A program made the position numbers and the translations under genes. The notes beneath the pieces are model-generated. The model was not told the origin of the DNA. It saw nothing but the letters and a program-made list of their open reading frames with translations, and ran no database searches. 64,000 nt of DNA from an uncultured Alphaproteobacteria bacterium (GTDB lineage Bacteria > Pseudomonadota > Alphaproteobacteria > Rs-D84): the NCBI GenBank assembly GCA_947054455.1, contig CAMRWN010000002.1:83976-147975 (forward strand), written 5' to 3'. This document shows, one piece after another, positions 27,260-35,524 of the stretch. How positions within the stretch are numbered: position 1 is the first letter of the stretch; every line of letters starts with the position of its first letter.

Positions 27260-28513
27260 ATGACTACAGAAAATTTGAATCCGTTGGTCGGTGCCCAGCA
27301 TCGCGTTAAGGTAGCGTGCGATAAACTGGGGATGGGCCCGGACGTATATGAAATCTTAAAAAATCCGATGCGCATGCTGGAAGTGTCCATACCGGTAAAA
27401 ATGGACGACGGCACCATTCGCGTATTCACCGGATTTCGCGCCCAGCACAATACCGCAATAGGCCCGTCCAAGGGGGGCGTGCGTTTCCATCCCGCCGTCA
27501 GCCGGGACGAGGTTGCAGCCCTGTCCATTTGGATGACTTTTAAATGCGCGGTTACGGGTATTCCGTACGGCGGCGGCAAAGGCGGCATCATCGTTGACCC
27601 CAAAGAATTGTCGGCCGGTGAACTGGAACGTTTGTGCCGCGGGTATGTTGATGCAATTTATCCGATATTGGGTGAAAAAAAGGACGTGCCCGCCCCCGAT
27701 GTCAACACCAACGGCCAGATTATGTCGTGGATGATTGACGAATACATCAAACTATCCGGCGACGCGTCGTTCGGCACGTTTACAGGAAAGCCTGTTGAAC
27801 TTAACGGTTCCAAGGGGCGCACCAAGGCAACCGGACTGGGAATTGCCATTGTTATCGCCGAGTCCCTGCGCACCATGGGCAAAGACATGCGCGGCGCCCG
27901 CATCGCAATCCAGGGTTTTGGAAACGTGGGTTCATTTACCGCCAAGTGCAGCCATGACATGGGCGCCAAGGTTGTGGCGATTGCCGAATGGAATACAACG
28001 CTGTATAACGAAAACGGGTTGGATATTGACGCACTGCTGAAATTCAAATCCGAAAACGACGGCAGCATCAAGGGCTTTGCGGGTGCGACTGAAATCACCG
28101 CACAACAGTTCTGGGCGCTGGACGTTGACGTATTGTCGCCGTGTGCCATGGAAAACACAATAAACAAGGACACTGCCCCGCTTATCCGCGCGCCACTGGT
28201 TGTCGAAGGTGCGAATGGGCCGACAACGCTGGACGGTGAACAGATTCTGGCGGACAAGGGAATTGTCGTTGTACCGGATATTCTGGCGAACGCCGGCGGT
28301 GTTACTGTTTCGTACTTTGAATGGGTGCAGAACAGATACGGATATTATTGGGAAGAAGCCGAGGTTGAACAGAAAGAGGAAATCGCGATGAAAAATGCGT
28401 TCAATGCGATTTACCAGATAAAGACCGAATATAACGTATCCATGCGCGAAGCGGCGTATATGCATTCGATAAAGCGCGTGGCCGCGGCGATGCAGCTGCG
28501 CGGATGGTGTTAA
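27260..28513 (+). CDS. gdhA: Glutamate dehydrogenase
   Basis: This 417-residue enzyme of the Glu/Leu/Phe/Val dehydrogenase family interconverts glutamate with 2-oxoglutarate and ammonia. ATG 27260 follows AGGGAGAAAAAA; an in-frame start 60 bases earlier has no site. The substrate-binding region has GPSKGGVRFHP and the catalytic-lysine loop GGGKGGI. The Rossmann nucleotide site is AIQGFGNVGSFTA. Its ~420-residue length is typical of the hexameric NAD- or dual-specific class. Single gene with a terminator. Confidence 0.95.
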   Translation: MTTENLNPLVGAQHRVKVACDKLGMGPDVYEILKNPMRMLEVSIPVKMDDGTIRVFTGFRAQHNTAIGPSKGGVRFHPAVSRDEVAALSIWMTFKCAVTGIPYGGGKGGIIVDPKELSAGELERLCRGYVDAIYPILGEKKDVPAPDVNTNGQIMSWMIDEYIKLSGDASFGTFTGKPVELNGSKGRTKATGLGIAIVIAESLRTMGKDMRGARIAIQGFGNVGSFTAKCSHDMGAKVVAIAEWNTTLYNENGLDIDALLKFKSENDGSIKGFAGATEITAQQFWALDVDVLSPCAMENTINKDTAPLIRAPLVVEGANGPTTLDGEQILADKGIVVVPDILANAGGVTVSYFEWVQNRYGYYWEEAEVEQKEEIAMKNAFNAIYQIKTEYNVSMREAAYMHSIKRVAAAMQLRGWC

Positions 28514-28530
28514 GAATCTGCCGCAATTTA

Positions 28531-28560
28531 AAATCCCCCGCACGGGGGATTTTTATTTTT
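28531..28560 (+). terminator. gdhA terminator
   Basis: AATCCCCCG/CGGGGGATT stem and T-run 18 bases after the stop codon. Confidence 0.85.
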
Positions 28561-28576
28561 GATTGTTAATAAATAT

Positions 28577-28605
28577 TTGACATTTGACAAAAAACAGTAC
28601 ATAAT
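28577..28605 (+). promoter_or_regulatory. Promoter of the rpsP operon
   Basis: A perfect TTGACA (28577-28582), 17-bp spacer and CATAAT (28600-28605). The ~135-base leader holds a hairpin CATCAA...TTGATG (about 28668-28696) with an inner GAG/CTC stem, which could be an autoregulatory site. Confidence 0.65.
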
Positions 28606-28746
28606 ATGCGGGCAAATCCCACAGATTGCCATTTCAAATAAACCAGTACGCGGTATGCGTGTGGAACATCAACCGGCGAGTGTTCGCTCTTGATGAATAA
28701 TTTTGCGTTTGTGGCGTTTGAATAAAAAACAAAGAAGGCATTAATT

Positions 28747-28917
28747 ATGATATACAAGTCTTATGATGCATATTGCAAAGATTTGGCGCGCATGTACTTT
28801 GAACCGATTGTTGTGCGCCCACAGGCTCAGAATAAAAATGAAGCCGAACTACATCAAAAATGGCAAAAACAGGCAAAAGAGTTTTTCCATTTGTTGAATA
28901 ATCAGAAAACAAAATAA
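28747..28917 (+). CDS. Small protein at the head of the rpsP operon (56 residues)
   Basis: ATG 28747 has an AAGAAGGCA site and opens MIYKSYDAYCKDLARMYFEPIVVRPQ. The C-terminal half is a charged helix (ELHQKWQKQAKEFFHLL). It ends 20 bases before the rpsP start and lies downstream of the operon promoter, so it should be co-expressed with S16. The composition looks protein-like, but no family is recognised. Confidence 0.5.
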   Translation: MIYKSYDAYCKDLARMYFEPIVVRPQAQNKNEAELHQKWQKQAKEFFHLLNNQKTK

Positions 28918-28937
28918 ATAAAAAAAGGAGCAAAAAA

Positions 28938-29372
28938 ATGGCAACAGTTATCAGATTGGCACGCTTTGGTGCGAAAAAACGCCCGTATTATCACGTGGTT
29001 GTGACGGATTCCCGCAATGCGCGTAATTCCGGTAATATTCTGGAAGTGGTTGGAAAATACGACCCGATGCAGCCGCGCGACAGCGAAAAGCGCGTTATCT
29101 TGAAATTGGATGAAGTAAAGGCATGGTTGGCCAAGGGCGCGAAACCGTCCGACCGTGTTTACAAATTCTTGGTAAAGGCGGGTCTGGCGACAGCGAAACC
29201 GATTCCGGTTCAGACCAAAAAGCACCTGCAGTCTGAAAAGACCCAGATGAAAATCAAGGACAAGGCCGACAAACTGGCGAAACAGGCGGAAGAAAAAGCT
29301 GCGGCCGAAGCCGCTGCCAAGGCAGCCGCGGAAGCGCCGGCAGAAGCTGCAGCCGAAACTGTTGCGGAATAA
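28938..29372 (+). CDS. rpsP: 30S ribosomal protein S16
   Basis: Encodes 144 residues with a strong AAAAAAGGAGC site. The S16 core is residues 1-80 (ATVIRLARFGAKKRPYYHVVVTDSRNARNSG...YKFLVKAGL). A ~60-residue Lys/Glu/Ala-rich tail makes it longer than the usual 80-90 residues; such tails occur in alphaproteobacteria. It is followed by rimM, with a 9-bp GC hairpin (CCGCCCGGG/CCCGGGCGG, about 29390-29406) in the gap that may moderate readthrough. Confidence 0.96.
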   Translation: MATVIRLARFGAKKRPYYHVVVTDSRNARNSGNILEVVGKYDPMQPRDSEKRVILKLDEVKAWLAKGAKPSDRVYKFLVKAGLATAKPIPVQTKKHLQSEKTQMKIKDKADKLAKQAEEKAAAEAAAKAAAEAPAEAAAETVAE

Positions 29373-29426
29373 TTTTTGCATTTGCCGCCCGGGGCGTCCC
29401 GGGCGGATATTATTTGGATAAAGTCA

Positions 29427-29891
29427 ATGTCAGACAAATCTGAAATCTTGGTCGGAAAAATTGTTGCGCCCCAGGGAATCCGCGGCGAGGTGCGTGTCCA
29501 GACATACACCGCGTCCCCACTGGATTTTAAAAATCTGGATGTGCATGGTGCGGGTGTTGATTCAGGGGCGTTCAAATTTGTACGCAGACTGAATCCGACA
29601 TCCAGTGTCATTGTTGCGCGTGTTGACGGTTTTGCCGACCGCACCGCCGCAGAGGCGCTGCGCGGAACAGACCTGTTCATATCGCGCGACACCCTGCCCG
29701 CGTTGGCGGACGGCGAATATTACCAATCGGATTTGATTGGATTCGACGTTGTGCGCAACGGTGAAAAAATCGGGCGTCTGGACGGATTTCAGAATTTCGG
29801 TGCCGGCGACATCATGGAACTGGACAACGGTGAACTGATATCATTTGCCGGCGTGGTTGTTGATATGGAAAACAAGGTGGTGAATATATGA
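29427..29891 (+). CDS. rimM: Ribosome maturation factor RimM
   Basis: This 154-residue factor binds S19 and helps 30S head assembly. ATG 29427 is chosen because the conserved EILVGKIVAPQGIRGEVRV block follows immediately; the ORF's earlier start lies in the rpsP-rimM hairpin. An N-terminal RimM beta barrel and a C-terminal PRC-barrel-like domain (YYQSDLIGFDVV...GDIMELDNG) are present. The stop overlaps the next small gene (ATGA). Confidence 0.93.
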   Translation: MSDKSEILVGKIVAPQGIRGEVRVQTYTASPLDFKNLDVHGAGVDSGAFKFVRRLNPTSSVIVARVDGFADRTAAEALRGTDLFISRDTLPALADGEYYQSDLIGFDVVRNGEKIGRLDGFQNFGAGDIMELDNGELISFAGVVVDMENKVVNI

Positions 29892-30064
29892 GTATATTTT
29901 ATATTATGCGTGGAATCCTGAAGGATGCCTTACTGGCTATGAGAATGCAGTTTTACAAGAGCCCGTCTGTAAAAAGCAAAACCGCTATTGCCGAGGAATA
30001 CAACCGGATGCATAAACGGATTAATTATGCGGCCCGCCGTCGTCATCGGCATCAGTCCAGATAA
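29888..30064 (+). CDS. Small basic protein between rimM and trmD (58 residues)
   Basis: ATG 29888 overlaps the rimM stop as ATGA, a sign of translational coupling. The peptide MSIFYIMRGILKDALLAMRMQF is amphipathic and the C-terminus is very basic (YAARRRHRHQSR). It ends 20 bases before trmD. No known family; a role near the ribosome is suggested only by context and charge. Confidence 0.45.
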   Translation: MSIFYIMRGILKDALLAMRMQFYKSPSVKSKTAIAEEYNRMHKRINYAARRRHRHQSR

Positions 30065-30084
30065 ACTAAGCGCAATAATCAAAC

Positions 30085-30765
30085 ATGCATTTCAACATAC
30101 TGACCATTTTTCCGGAAATGTTTCCAGGCACGCTGGGCGGCGGTGTCGTCGGGCGGGCAATGGCGCGCGGGCTGTGGTCGTATGACGCGATAAATATCCG
30201 TGATTTTGCATACAATAACTATGGCAGTGTCGATGACGAGCAGTTCGGCGGCGGCGCGGGCATGGTAATGCGTGCGGATGTTTTGGGCGACGCGATTGAT
30301 TCAATCAAAAATCCGGGAAAAATCATTTATTTTTCGCCGCGCGGACCGCGTTTGGACCAGAAAATGGTACGTGAATTTGCGGCCGTGCCGGATGCGACGT
30401 ATACACTGTTATGTGGTCGGTACGAAGGAATTGATCAACGAATCATTGATGAATATGATATAATGGAATTGTCCATTGGCGACTATATATTGTCAGGCGG
30501 GGAAATCGCCGCACAAGTTTTAATTGACAGTTGCGTTCGCGTGATGGATAATGTCCTGGGTGGCGGCAATGACGCCACACAAAACGAAAGTTTCGAAATC
30601 GGGGGGCTGGAATGGCCGTTATACACCCGCCCGTCGGCATGGCGTGGACGCAATGTCCCAGAAGTCCTGCTGTCCGGCCACCACGGCAATATCGAACGGT
30701 GGCGGAAACAACAATCGGACGAAATAACCAAAGAACGTCGTCCGGATTTAATAAAGGAAAAGTAA
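30085..30765 (+). CDS. trmD: tRNA (guanine37-N1)-methyltransferase TrmD
   Basis: This 226-residue knotted SPOUT methyltransferase makes m1G37 and prevents +1 frameshifting. The N-terminus [14 protein letters not shown], the SAM/knot block [16 protein letters not shown] with [13 protein letters not shown], and the C-terminal [17 protein letters not shown] are all family hallmarks. It sits in the classic rpsP-rimM-trmD-rplS order, 1 base before rplS. Confidence 0.97.
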   Translation: MHFNILTIFPEMFPGTLGGGVVGRAMARGLWSYDAINIRDFAYNNYGSVDDEQFGGGAGMVMRADVLGDAIDSIKNPGKIIYFSPRGPRLDQKMVREFAAVPDATYTLLCGRYEGIDQRIIDEYDIMELSIGDYILSGGEIAAQVLIDSCVRVMDNVLGGGNDATQNESFEIGGLEWPLYTRPSAWRGRNVPEVLLSGHHGNIERWRKQQSDEITKERRPDLIKEK

Positions 30766-30766
30766 A

Positions 30767-31159
30767 ATGAGCATTATTAAAAAAATCGAAGAAGCCCAGG
30801 TTGCAAAGCTGAAGGGCGACAAAAACATCCCGAACTTCAAGTCCGGTGATACATTGAAGGTTCATGTCAAAATCAAGGATGGCGACAAGTTCCGTATCCA
30901 GATATTCGAAGGTGTTGTCATCGCACGCGACGGCGGCATGGGAAATAATGCATCCTTTACAGTACGCCGCGAATCATACGGTGTTGGCGTTGAACGCAAG
31001 TTCCCGCTTTACAGCCCTGCAATCGAAAAGATTGAAAAGGTCCGCATCGGTAAAGTTCGTCGTGCAAAGCTGTTCTTCCTGCGTGGTTTGTCCGGCAAAA
31101 AGGCTCGTATTGTCGAAGACCTGGCCGCGGCGTCCGCGGAAAAGAATGCAAACAAATAA
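30767..31159 (+). CDS. rplS: 50S ribosomal protein L19
   Basis: Encodes 130 residues with AAGGAAAAG upstream. Characteristic [34 protein letters not shown] and [21 protein letters not shown] blocks. L19 lies at the 30S-50S interface. It is the last gene of the operon, closed by a strong terminator. Confidence 0.97.
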   Translation: MSIIKKIEEAQVAKLKGDKNIPNFKSGDTLKVHVKIKDGDKFRIQIFEGVVIARDGGMGNNASFTVRRESYGVGVERKFPLYSPAIEKIEKVRIGKVRRAKLFFLRGLSGKKARIVEDLAAASAEKNANK

Positions 31160-31179
31160 TTTGTTTGTGTTGCAGATAT

Positions 31180-31210
31180 GGAATCCCGCGATGCGGGATT
31201 CTTTTTTTTT
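31180..31210 (+). terminator. rplS operon terminator
   Basis: GAATCCCGC/GCGGGATTC stem, GAT loop and about nine T residues. Confidence 0.88.
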
Positions 31211-31248
31211 ACAAAAAAGGAACAGCATCCGCCGCCATATTTAATGGT

Positions 31249-31277
31249 TTGACTTTGACCGGGTGTCGCATTAATAT
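31249..31277 (+). promoter_or_regulatory. Promoter of the DUF2155 operon
   Basis: TTGACT (31249-31254), 17-bp spacer, TAATAT (31272-31277). The ATG at 31285 is 8 bases past the -10 with no Shine-Dalgarno, so the mRNA may be leaderless. Confidence 0.6.
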
Positions 31278-31284
31278 AACCCGT

Positions 31285-31656
31285 ATGAAAAAACAAATTG
31301 TTAATTTAATGTTTTTTGCCGCCATGACCGGCGGCGCGTGCGGTGCGGCGGATGCCTATGTCGAACGCAACACGGCGGTTGTCGACATAATGAACAAGGC
31401 TGCCGGCAAGGTTCAGACCATACGTATCCCGGTTGGCGAAACGGCCCAGTTTGAAAAACTGCGCATGGTTGTTCGTTCATGCAAACAGGCCGACCCGTTC
31501 CAGGCCGAAGACTATTTCATGTTTATTGAAGTATTCAAAAACGGCGATGGGCAGATATTCGGCAATTGGATGAGTCGAAACGAACCAGGACGCGCCCCGC
31601 TGCAAAATGCGGATTATGACGTATGGCTGGTCAAATGTGAAAATTCGGAGGGATAA
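31285..31656 (+). CDS. DUF2155 exported protein
   Basis: This 123-residue protein has a signal peptide (MKKQIVNLMFFAAMTGGACGAADA). The body matches the alphaproteobacterial DUF2155 pattern: AVVDIMNKAAGKVQTIRIPVGETAQFEKLRMVVRSC, a central EDYFMFIEVF, and the end NADYDVWLVKCEN. Two cysteines, near the middle and the end, probably form a disulfide. The function of DUF2155 is not established. First gene of a four-gene envelope operon ending in tsaD. Confidence 0.85.
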   Translation: MKKQIVNLMFFAAMTGGACGAADAYVERNTAVVDIMNKAAGKVQTIRIPVGETAQFEKLRMVVRSCKQADPFQAEDYFMFIEVFKNGDGQIFGNWMSRNEPGRAPLQNADYDVWLVKCENSEG

Positions 31657-31659
31657 ACA

Positions 31660-31965
31660 ATGAAAATCATCAGAAAATATTTAAAGTTGATTATTGGAAT
31701 TGGTGTTTTGATTCTGGCGGTGCTGGTGTTTTTCCGTGCCCAGCGTGCCGGTGATTTAGAAGCGGGAACATTAAAGAACTGGCAGTCGGCTTCGTTGGAA
31801 CGCAGACAGACTGCGGCCAGAATTACAACCGCGTCGGATGAAAATACGGATTTGCTGGTCGCGTGTGTCGATAAAATGGCAACCCTGCCCGATGCAGGCG
31901 AAATGGCGGTGCGCGATGCAATCTCGCTGTGTCATACCGGAATTCAACTAAAAAGCAACCTGTGA
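31660..31965 (+). CDS. Small single-helix membrane protein (101 residues)
   Basis: One N-terminal transmembrane helix (LKLIIGIGVLILAVLVFF) after a basic start gives N-in orientation. The ~70-residue remainder would lie outside the membrane and contains two cysteines (LLVACVDKM and ISLCHTGI). The start is 3 bases after the previous stop, and the stop overlaps the next GTG start. No family recognised. Confidence 0.7.
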   Translation: MKIIRKYLKLIIGIGVLILAVLVFFRAQRAGDLEAGTLKNWQSASLERRQTAARITTASDENTDLLVACVDKMATLPDAGEMAVRDAISLCHTGIQLKSNL

Positions 31966-32654
31966 TTTATCGTATAATTGCGCTTTTGATGCTGGCCGGA
32001 TGCAGGTGTGCCGCGCAACGGGATTACATTGGCGCACAATATGTCGGCGCGGCATATTTGGCCGACCCGCTGGGCGAAGCGGCGGACCCGGATTCAGACC
32101 CGCTGATGCGGTTTGATGCCTTTGACTGTACAACGTTTGTGGAAACAGTTCTGGCCGGCGGCGATGTTGACCGCCTTACACAGATAAGGTACAGAAACGG
32201 TGAAATCGGATTTTTAACCCGCAATCATTTTATTGAAACCGACTGGCTGAAAAACAACGCAGCGCGCGTTGAAAACGTCAGCGCAAATTACGGTCCAACC
32301 CGCGTGCGCAGGGTGGACGTGGACAAGTCTGGGTGGCTGCGCCGGGTGCATGGAATAGATGCGGCGTTTCCTGTGGTCTCGGCATCTGTTGAATACATAC
32401 CCTATTCCCATGCCGCCGATATTCGTCCGGCTGCGCCGATGATTGTCTTATTTATTGCTGGCAATTCGGGAAAAAGTGCTACAATAGGCACCGACATCGC
32501 CGTTGTGCATATGGGTTTTTTACTGCCGGACGGGACACTGCGTCATGCGTCTTCGGCGGCGGGTCGTGTCGTGGATGTGAATTTTGCCGAATATGTTCAC
32601 GCCAGAATGCAAAATAAAAATAATTTGGGAATAACATTGGTGGAAATAAAATGA
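31962..32654 (+). CDS. DUF1460 lipoprotein, amidase-like
   Basis: Encodes 230 residues from GTG 31962, which overlaps the previous stop (GTGA) and yields a lipoprotein signal MIYRIIALLMLAGC with the lipobox cysteine. The DUF1460 core is clear: FDAFDCTTFVETVLAG (catalytic Cys), RYRNGEIGFLTRNHFIETDW, and a histidine in VVHMGFLLP. DUF1460 proteins are NlpC/P60-like, probable N-acetylmuramoyl-L-alanine or peptide amidases acting on peptidoglycan fragments. Its stop overlaps the tsaD start (ATGA). Confidence 0.85.
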   Translation: MIYRIIALLMLAGCRCAAQRDYIGAQYVGAAYLADPLGEAADPDSDPLMRFDAFDCTTFVETVLAGGDVDRLTQIRYRNGEIGFLTRNHFIETDWLKNNAARVENVSANYGPTRVRRVDVDKSGWLRRVHGIDAAFPVVSASVEYIPYSHAADIRPAAPMIVLFIAGNSGKSATIGTDIAVVHMGFLLPDGTLRHASSAAGRVVDVNFAEYVHARMQNKNNLGITLVEIK

Positions 32655-33775
32655 GCGCGGAAGAAATAATTCGTTTGGATATGGGAAAAATGGACGGCGA
32701 TACGGCAGCGGATGCGGCGGCGACGCTGTGTCTGGGTATTGAATCATCCTGCGACGAGACGTCTGCCGCCATTGTTGATTCAAATCGAAATATATTGTCG
32801 CATATAATTTATTCACAGATACCCGAACATCAAAAATATGGTGGCGTTGTGCCGGAATTGGCGGCGCGCGCGCATATTTTGGCCATTGACGAGGTAGTGC
32901 GCCAAACATTGGAACGCGCCGGCAAGACAATGGGGGACATAGATGTGGTCGCTGCGACCGCGGGCCCCGGACTGATTGGCGGCGTTTTGGTCGGATGGAT
33001 GGCGGCGACCGGTATTGCACAGGCAACCGGCAAGCCGTTGGTTGCGGTCAATCATCTGGAGGGACACGCGCTGGTCCCGCGTCTGTGCGCAACGTCCGCA
33101 TCCGGTGCGGCCGGCGGCAGCCATGTAGAATTTCCGTATCTGCTGATGCTGGCGTCTGGCGGACACTGCCAGATTCTGTTGGTGCGCGGTGTTGGCAAGT
33201 ACGAGCTGATTGGCCAGACGCTTGACGACAGCGCCGGCGAGGCGTTTGACAAAGTTGCCAAGATGCTGGGGCTGGGATATCCGGGCGGCCCTGTTGTGGA
33301 CACGCGCGCACGGGACGGAAATCCGACTGCATTCAAATTCCCGCGGCCATTGTGCGACAAACCTGGATGTGATTTTTCTTTCAGCGGTATCAAGACCGCC
33401 GCCAGAACATTTCTGGATAGAAATCCGGCGCCGCACACCGATGAATTTATCAACGATTTTTGCGCATCGTTCCAGGCGTCGGTCGTCGACTGCATAATAA
33501 ACCGGCTGACGAACGCGATGTGCGATACGCGTGGCGCGGCGGCTGCGCCGCGTACGCTGGTTGTGGCCGGCGGCGTTGCCAAGAACAGCGCCATACGCGC
33601 CGCAATGGAAGAACTGGCGTCGCGCCATGGAATGATTTTTGCCGCCCCCCCGATGAATTTATGCACGGACAATGGCGCCATGATTGCGTGGGCGGGAATT
33701 GAAAACCACCGCTGTGGGAATATTGTACGCGAACCCGTCGCGCCGCGTCCCCGCTGGCCGCTGACGGAATTATAA
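32651..33775 (+). CDS. tsaD: tRNA t6A37 synthesis protein TsaD
   Basis: A 374-residue ASKHA-fold enzyme that, with TsaB and TsaE, transfers threonylcarbamoyl to A37 of ANN-decoding tRNAs. Key blocks: CLGIESSCDETSAAIVD, the metal-binding NHLEGHAL (two histidines), LLLASGGHCQILLV-like segment, DDSAGEAFDKVAKMLGLGYPGGP and the C-terminal CTDNGAMIAWAG. About 25 extra residues at the N-terminus precede the conserved start. tsaB begins at 63778 in the same window, unlinked to tsaD. Confidence 0.96.
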   Translation: MSAEEIIRLDMGKMDGDTAADAAATLCLGIESSCDETSAAIVDSNRNILSHIIYSQIPEHQKYGGVVPELAARAHILAIDEVVRQTLERAGKTMGDIDVVAATAGPGLIGGVLVGWMAATGIAQATGKPLVAVNHLEGHALVPRLCATSASGAAGGSHVEFPYLLMLASGGHCQILLVRGVGKYELIGQTLDDSAGEAFDKVAKMLGLGYPGGPVVDTRARDGNPTAFKFPRPLCDKPGCDFSFSGIKTAARTFLDRNPAPHTDEFINDFCASFQASVVDCIINRLTNAMCDTRGAAAAPRTLVVAGGVAKNSAIRAAMEELASRHGMIFAAPPMNLCTDNGAMIAWAGIENHRCGNIVREPVAPRPRWPLTEL

Positions 33776-33777
33776 AA

Positions 33778-33806
33778 TTGCAAAAAATTGTATTTTTTGA
33801 TACAAT
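33778..33806 (+). promoter_or_regulatory. Promoter with adjacent ATG (leaderless candidate)
   Basis: TTGCAA (33778-33783), 17-bp spacer, TACAAT (33801-33806). The ATG at 33813 lies exactly where transcription should begin. Confidence 0.6.
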
Positions 33807-33812
33807 TCCGGC

Positions 33813-34268
33813 ATGCCGAACAAATTAAAATCTTATGATGACGCAACAAACAAACTGATGCTGCAGGCGATGTCGCTGGATGTGCCGGACGGGAAAAATT
33901 TTTCGTTGCCCGAAATGGTTTATCTGCTGCGCCAGTCATATAAGTACAAATTGACCTACAGGCGTGTCTTTAATGAACTGCCGCCTGAAAATGCGGACCC
34001 GTCGACGGGTTTCTGCATTGTCAGCAGCTATTATATTTATGAACGCACCGGCGGCGCGGCCACATGGCAGATTATGCAGACACCACTGCACTGGTGGTTG
34101 CAGCACAAGCAGACCGGAATGCATTTTGATATAACCTATACCCAGTTTTCACAACCCTTTCCGTATGACATGGGGGTACCGGAAACAAAAATAAAAAACG
34201 ATGCCGAGTTTGAGCGTATACTGCGTGAAAAGGCGTTGATTCTGGGGAAAAGCGCAGGAATGGAATAA
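33813..34268 (+). CDS. Hypothetical 151-residue protein upstream of xseA
   Basis: A soluble protein with no signal or transmembrane helix. Conserved-looking segments are SLPEMVYLLRQSYKYKLTYRRVFNELP, GFCIVSSYYIYERTGG and TPLHWWLQHKQTGMHFDITYTQF. The single cysteine followed by aromatic and His/Asp segments (C...HWW...HFDIT) resembles a transglutaminase/papain-like Cys-His-Asp arrangement, though that is only a visual impression. Directly followed by xseA (1-base gap), so probably one operon. Confidence 0.6.
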   Translation: MPNKLKSYDDATNKLMLQAMSLDVPDGKNFSLPEMVYLLRQSYKYKLTYRRVFNELPPENADPSTGFCIVSSYYIYERTGGAATWQIMQTPLHWWLQHKQTGMHFDITYTQFSQPFPYDMGVPETKIKNDAEFERILREKALILGKSAGME

Positions 34269-34269
34269 A

Positions 34270-35511
34270 ATGATGGAAAAGCCCGAACCGATTGTTCAAC
34301 CGGATTCTATATTCAGCGTGTCTGACGCGTCCGCATTGCTAAAGGGTGTGGTTGAATCTGCGTTTGCGCGTATAAAAATACGCGGCGAACTGTCGCAGAT
34401 AACGCGTGCTACGTCCGGCCACATGTACATGACGATAAAGGATGCGGGGGCGGCAATATCCGTCATAATCTGGCGTGGCACGCCCGTTTCATTCCGTCTG
34501 GAAGAAGGGATGGAGGTTATTATAACCGGCCGTTTTACCACATATCCGGCACGCAGCAATTACCAAGTTATTGTCAGCGAAATAGAAATGGCGGGCGTCG
34601 GCGCCATCCTTAAAATGCTAGAGGAACGCAAGCGCAAACTGGCGGCCGAGGGATTGTTTGACGCATCGCGGAAAAAGCCGCTGCCGCGTCTGCCACGGCG
34701 CATCGGTGTGGTAAGCAGTCCGACCGGCGCCGCGTTCCAAGACATTCAGAACAGATTGCGCGAACGCTTTCCCGTCCATGTGATTTTGTATCCTGCAACG
34801 GTTCAGGGTGCCACCGCCGCGGCCGAGGTTGCCGCCGGTATCGAATATTTTAACCGAATGAAAAACGTTGATGTCATCATCGTTGCGCGTGGCGGCGGCG
34901 CGTTGGAAGATTTGCTGCCCTTTTCCGAAGAAATTGTTGTCCGTGCCGCCGCGGCCAGTAAGATTCCGCTGATATCCGGCGTCGGGCATGAACCGGACTG
35001 GATGCTGATTGATTATGCGGCCGATTTTCGCGCGCCGACACCGACGGGCGCGGCGGAAACGGTTGTCCCGACCAAGCTGGCCTTGATTCAGGAATTGGAT
35101 AATCTGTGGTACAGACTGTCCGGCAATTTCACGACCAGATTGGCGCATGCAAAACAACGCGTTGATGCAATTGTATTGAAAAGTCCGCGTCAGGTTCTGA
35201 TGGAACAGACGCAGCGGCTGGACGACATCGGACGCACAATGACAATAATTATCAATTCCAAACTGCAGGCCGCGCATCAAAAGATGGACGCGCTGTCCGG
35301 GTTTCCAAACATATTGCGCAACCGCATGTCTTCAATGAACCAGGCCGTTGCGCATATGGGCCAGATGCTGGGGTCGCTTAGCTATAAAAGTGTTTTGGCG
35401 CGCGGATACGCGATTGCCCGTGATGATTCCGGAAATATAATCAGTCGTGCATCAGATGCACCGCGCGTCGCGTCCGTTGAATTCGCCGACGGCGTCGTTA
35501 ATGTTCAATAG
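34270..35511 (+). CDS. xseA: Exodeoxyribonuclease VII large subunit
   Basis: This 413-residue catalytic subunit of ExoVII degrades single-stranded DNA. An N-terminal OB fold (about residues 10-110, FSVSDASALLKGVVESAF...RGELSQI) is followed by the nuclease core RIGVVSSPTGAAFQDI and VARGGGALEDLLPFSEE, then a long coiled coil and the C-terminal YKSVLARGYAIARD. The start may be either of two adjacent ATGs (34270 or 34273). xseB is not in the window. Confidence 0.94.
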   Translation: MMEKPEPIVQPDSIFSVSDASALLKGVVESAFARIKIRGELSQITRATSGHMYMTIKDAGAAISVIIWRGTPVSFRLEEGMEVIITGRFTTYPARSNYQVIVSEIEMAGVGAILKMLEERKRKLAAEGLFDASRKKPLPRLPRRIGVVSSPTGAAFQDIQNRLRERFPVHVILYPATVQGATAAAEVAAGIEYFNRMKNVDVIIVARGGGALEDLLPFSEEIVVRAAAASKIPLISGVGHEPDWMLIDYAADFRAPTPTGAAETVVPTKLALIQELDNLWYRLSGNFTTRLAHAKQRVDAIVLKSPRQVLMEQTQRLDDIGRTMTIIINSKLQAAHQKMDALSGFPNILRNRMSSMNQAVAHMGQMLGSLSYKSVLARGYAIARDDSGNIISRASDAPRVASVEFADGVVNVQ

Positions 35512-35524
35512 TATTTGACTTTGA

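Noticed and set aside
29388..29410. GC hairpin between rpsP and rimM as a terminator
   Set aside because: The stem is strong but no T-run follows, so it is more likely an attenuating or stabilising element.
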